From the NCBI GenBank assembly GCA_030430385.1, contig JAUIFO010000005.1, positions 1 to 64,000 on the forward strand: DNA of 64,000 bases, in the 5' to 3' direction. Numbering within the stretch: the stretch's first letter is position 1; each line of letters begins with the position of its first letter. The notes beneath the pieces are model-generated. The model did no database searches. It was not told the origin of the DNA and saw only the letters and a list, made by a program, of their open reading frames with translations. Position numbers and translations under genes: made by a program. Below, piece after piece: positions 61,495 through 64,000 of the stretch. Origin of the DNA: Bacteroidia bacterium (lineage in GTDB: Bacteria > Bacteroidota > Bacteroidia > Flavobacteriales > Flavobacteriaceae).

Positions 61495-61514
61495 TTTCGA
61501 CAAACTCAGTGACC
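61495..61514 (-). repeat. GGTCACTGAG-type intergenic repeat, copy 3
   Basis: On the minus strand it reads GGTCACTGAGTTTGTCGAAA, a variant of the copy at 21135-21157. It directly abuts the structured element copy 2. Confidence 0.6.
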
Positions 61515-61519
61515 AAAAA

Positions 61520-62134
61520 CTAAAACAATCCGTTAATTTGAGCGTCAATTTTGTTGATGATACCTCCTAAATCTTCAGGGTTAGCAACAAAATCAAGATT
61601 GTCAACATCTATAATGAGTAAGTTGCCATTGTTGTAGCCGTGAATCCAAGCTTCATAACGTTCGTTAAGTCGGCTTAAGTAATCAATGCTGATCGTGTTT
61701 TCGTAATCGCGACCACGTTTGTGAATTTGTGCAACAAGGTTTGGAATAGAGCTTCGCAAATAGATCAATAAATCTGGACCTTCAACAAAGGATTCCATCA
61801 AATCAAATAGGGAACGATAATTCTCAAAATCACGATTGGTCATCAAGCCCATGGCATGAAGGTTTGGCGCAAAAATGTGAGCATCTTCATAAATGGTACG
61901 ATCTTGAATAATATCTTTTCCGCTCTCACGAATTTGAGCGACTTGACGAAATCTGCTATTTAAAAAATAGACTTGCAGATTGAAACTCCAACGTTCCATC
62001 TGATTGTAAAAATCATCTAAATACGGATTGTCTACAACGTCCTCTAATTGAGGTTCCCATTTGTAATGTTTAGCGAGTAATTTAGTGAGTGTGGTTTTTC
62101 CAGCACCTATATTTCCTGCTACTGCAACATGCAT
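61520..62134 (-). CDS. Deoxynucleoside kinase
   Basis: 204 residues, the normal free-standing length. P-loop GNIGAGKTT (7-15), Glu31 in QLEDVVDNPYL, the active-site DRT motif (78-80) and lid HKRGRDYENTI are all present. It phosphorylates deoxynucleosides in salvage. The base specificity cannot be read from sequence. It is the last gene of a four-gene minus-strand run after a two-component system and a propeller-like protein (2-base gap). Confidence 0.92.
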   Translation of the reverse strand: MHVAVAGNIGAGKTTLTKLLAKHYKWEPQLEDVVDNPYLDDFYNQMERWSFNLQVYFLNSRFRQVAQIRESGKDIIQDRTIYEDAHIFAPNLHAMGLMTNRDFENYRSLFDLMESFVEGPDLLIYLRSSIPNLVAQIHKRGRDYENTISIDYLSRLNERYEAWIHGYNNGNLLIIDVDNLDFVANPEDLGGIINKIDAQINGLF

Positions 62135-62136
62135 AT

Positions 62137-62919
62137 CTATTTGATTTTTAGTTGGTATTTATGGAGTTTTTCAAGATCGTAAATATACAAGGTTTCATTG
62201 GTCAATAAAAACTGATTTATTAACAATTTTGGAAGATTGATTGCACGAATGGTATCATTGTTTTTAGGCTTAAAAAACAAACTATTATCTTGTTTTAAGA
62301 TAAGATGACCATTGCTTTTAGCGATTTCAGTAAATCCTGTATTAGGTAATTTTGAAATCATACTTCCAAAATAATTGTATTGGTATAAATAGTTTTCGGT
62401 AAGCAGCCAACAGTAATTGTAATCACTTTCTAAATCTAAAACTGAAGATTGCACAGGTACTGCCGCAAATCGTGTTGTGTTTGATTTATAATCGTAGAGT
62501 TCTAATTGCTGAAGATCGACATTAAAAACCCAAAGGGTGTTGTCAAAACCTGTTGAAATGTGCGTAATGTTTTTATAAGGTTGAATAACATTAAAATCTA
62601 ATTTGAAGATTTCTGCCAAACGATTGTCTAGAATGATAACATAATTGAAATCTTGGTAAAACAGATTTATTTTAAGCGGATTAAACGTGTTTGCTGAGCT
62701 AATATTACCAAGCTGGTAATTGCTAAAATTAAGACTCTTACCATCATTAGTCTTTTTATAAAGAGTGTTGTCATCTATATAATAAAAGGTATCAAAATTA
62801 TCAATGCCAACAATATGGTCAACGTTTACTTCTGAAGTATTTATTAAGGTCGCATCAATAGTATCCTGACTATACAAGGATGTCGTGATGAACAAAAAGA
62901 GATATAGGATATACTTCAT
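62137..62919 (-). CDS. Exported propeller-like hypothetical protein
   Basis: 260 residues with a signal peptide (1-17, ending SLYSQ). The mature part has about six repeats of a short aromatic beta motif (e.g. FDTFYYIDDNTLYK, FNYVIILDNRLAEIFK, DNTLWVFNVDLQQLELY, YNYCWLLTENYLYQY), typical of a single beta propeller. No family name was recognised. It starts 33 bases after the response regulator and ends 2 bases before the kinase gene. A periplasmic or surface sensor role is a guess. Confidence 0.7.
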   Translation of the reverse strand: MKYILYLFLFITTSLYSQDTIDATLINTSEVNVDHIVGIDNFDTFYYIDDNTLYKKTNDGKSLNFSNYQLGNISSANTFNPLKINLFYQDFNYVIILDNRLAEIFKLDFNVIQPYKNITHISTGFDNTLWVFNVDLQQLELYDYKSNTTRFAAVPVQSSVLDLESDYNYCWLLTENYLYQYNYFGSMISKLPNTGFTEIAKSNGHLILKQDNSLFFKPKNNDTIRAINLPKLLINQFLLTNETLYIYDLEKLHKYQLKIK

Positions 62920-62952
62920 AAGGATTTGAAAAGTACAAAAATCAAACCACTT

Positions 62953-63636
62953 TTAGCAGATTAATTTGTATCCAAAACCTCTAACGTTTAAAATTTGAAT
63001 AGTCGTGTCTTTATTTAACTTTTTACGAAGTTTACTAATAAAGACGTCCATACTTCTGGCATTAAAAAAATCATCATTTCCCCAAAGTTTATTCAATATG
63101 ATCGAGCGATCAAGGACTTGATTTTTATTCTTCACTAAGTGAAACAATAAATGCGCTTCGCGATGCGTAAGTTGTAACTTGTCTTCGTCTTTAAATTGAA
63201 GGGTTTGTTTTGGGAAATCAAAAGTATATGCACCAATACTAAGCACTTCTGAAGTTTTTTGAATGCGAGTTCTGTTCAATAAATTATTAATACGAACAAT
63301 GAGCTCTTCCATACTAAACGGCTTTTTTAAATAATCATTTCCACCAATAGTAAAGCCTTCTACGACATCTTGGGTTTGTGATTTAGCTGTTAAAAAAATA
63401 ATAGGAATCGTATCATCAACAGATCGTATATCTTTGGCTAAGGTAAAACCATCTTTTTTTGGCATCATGACATCTAAAACGAGCAATTCTGGTGCATGCG
63501 CCTGGTAGACTTCCAGAGCTTGCTCGCCATTACTGCAAAGAAGTACATTAAAATGTCTAGTTTCTAAACTTTCTTTAATGATCTGACCCAAAGCAGGTTC
63601 GTCTTCGGCAAGAAGTATGGTGGTGACATTAGACAT
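62953..63636 (-). CDS. OmpR/PhoB-family response regulator
   Basis: 227 residues. Receiver: Glu11/Asp12, phospho-acceptor Asp55 in LLVLDVMMP and Lys105. The C-terminal winged-helix domain (about 130-227) has LTHREAHLLFHLVKNKNQVLDR and the MDVFISKLRKKL recognition helix. Its start overlaps the histidine kinase stop by 8 bases, so the pair is translationally coupled. Confidence 0.95.
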   Translation of the reverse strand: MSNVTTILLAEDEPALGQIIKESLETRHFNVLLCSNGEQALEVYQAHAPELLVLDVMMPKKDGFTLAKDIRSVDDTIPIIFLTAKSQTQDVVEGFTIGGNDYLKKPFSMEELIVRINNLLNRTRIQKTSEVLSIGAYTFDFPKQTLQFKDEDKLQLTHREAHLLFHLVKNKNQVLDRSIILNKLWGNDDFFNARSMDVFISKLRKKLNKDTTIQILNVRGFGYKLIC

Positions 63637-64000
63637 AAGGTAAATTAATTTTAAATGAGGTTTCTGTTTTACTTAAATCTAATTGAATCGTTCCATTGTG
63701 TTTTTCAATGATCTTCTTTGTATAATATAAACCAATTCCAAAGCCTTTAACATCGTGAGTGTTGCCTTTAGGAACACGGTAAAACTTTTCAAAAATACGG
63801 TCTTTGTTAGTTTTTGTTAGTGTGGTGCCATTGTCTGAAATTACAATTTCGATATGATCAGATTTGGCATTTAAATTAACAGTAATAGTATCTCCACCAT
63901 ATTTAAAGGCATTGTCTACGATATTGTTGATGGCATTTTCTATATGGAAGATATCTACATTGGCAAATACATGATCTTCTATATTACAATTTACAGTTTT
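63629..64000 (-). CDS. Sensor histidine kinase, C-terminal part (partial)
   Basis: The last 123 codons of a gene cut by the window edge. The HATPase domain is clear: N box ENAINNIVDNAFKYGG, G1 ISDNG, F box RIFEKFYRV and G2 GFGIGLYYTKKIIEKHNG. It is the partner of the OmpR-type regulator. The His-containing and sensor parts lie outside, so the signal is not known. Confidence 0.93.
   Translation of the reverse strand, partial: KTVNCNIEDHVFANVDIFHIENAINNIVDNAFKYGGDTITVNLNAKSDHIEIVISDNGTTLTKTNKDRIFEKFYRVPKGNTHDVKGFGIGLYYTKKIIEKHNGTIQLDLSKTETSFKINLPYV

Noticed and set aside
1..64000. CRISPR arrays, transposases, rRNA genes, toxin-antitoxin or defence islands
   Set aside because: No regularly spaced repeats, DDE/HUH proteins, rRNA segments or defence domains were seen while reading both strands.

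Overview
The window is ordinary chromosome from an AT-rich member of the Bacteroidota, almost certainly family Flavobacteriaceae. The evidence is a type IX secretion (T9SS) cargo tail followed by a PorP/SprF-type protein, a porG-uppS-bamA-ompH-ompH cluster, a short 287-residue primary sigma factor, DUF5686 and AsmA envelope proteins, a membrane pyrophosphatase, scarcity of Shine-Dalgarno sequences, and promoters of the flavobacterial kind (TTG, about 17-21 bases, TAnnTTTG). No phage, transposase, CRISPR array, rRNA or plasmid gene was seen.

Layout. 1-1244: end of a T9SS type B cargo gene and its PorP/SprF partner. 1245-6256: a structured intergenic repeat, a VWA lipoprotein, and a TPR histidine kinase/LytTR regulator pair with a gamma-carbonic anhydrase. 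6258-14515 (minus): murI, two ompH genes, bamA, uppS, porG, nadK and a CBS protein, i.e. outer-membrane assembly and T9SS. 14582-21100 (plus): pdxJ, a hydrolase, a MORN/TonB-domain protein, a holin-like membrane protein, then tig-clpP-clpX. 21404-28517: GH3-like protein, DUF2797, rpsU and rpoD, AsmA and a queuosine-precursor transporter. 28588-34331: a folK-deoxynucleoside kinase fusion, a GyrI-like protein, two methyltransferases, mutS. 34360-34882: a tRNA-Gly/tRNA-Leu operon followed by a duplicated tRNA-Leu 3' end and terminator. 34902-40684: LEA-like lipoprotein, waaA, aminotransferase, galE, a small conserved-looking ORF, lspA and fabD. 40772-45258: an ABC system whose permease is fused to an M1 peptidase. 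45396-51435 (minus): a thymidylate-centred run (DUF151, nucleoside transporter, IVS-type four-helix protein, thyA, a double TonB-domain protein, a membrane-anchored DHFR, a barrel protein). 51551-54543: etfBA and pdhB. 54638-60278: DUF5686, soluble and membrane pyrophosphatases. 60355-64000: App1-like phosphatase, a composite repeat, and a minus-strand run of histidine kinase (cut by the window), OmpR regulator, propeller-like protein and deoxynucleoside kinase.

How the parts work together. Several runs are coherent: envelope biogenesis (BamA, its OmpH/Skp chaperones, UppS, PorG, MurI, WaaA, LspA), protein quality control (trigger factor, ClpP, ClpX), and folate/thymidylate/nucleoside metabolism (FolK-dNK, DHFR, ThyA, CNT transporter, a second dNK). 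Soluble and proton/sodium-pumping pyrophosphatases sit in tandem.

I found no clear-cut new multi-gene system. The most unusual items are domain fusions (HPPK-deoxynucleoside kinase with a changed active-site motif; 2TM-DHFR; ABC permease-M1 peptidase; lipocalin-like-CNT) and non-coding structure: two copies of a junction-like element with covarying arms (1305-1448 and 61363-61493), a GGTCACTGAG repeat that forms the loop of the clpX terminator, the tRNA-Leu tail duplication, and an in-frame 40-codon tail after a methyltransferase stop codon.
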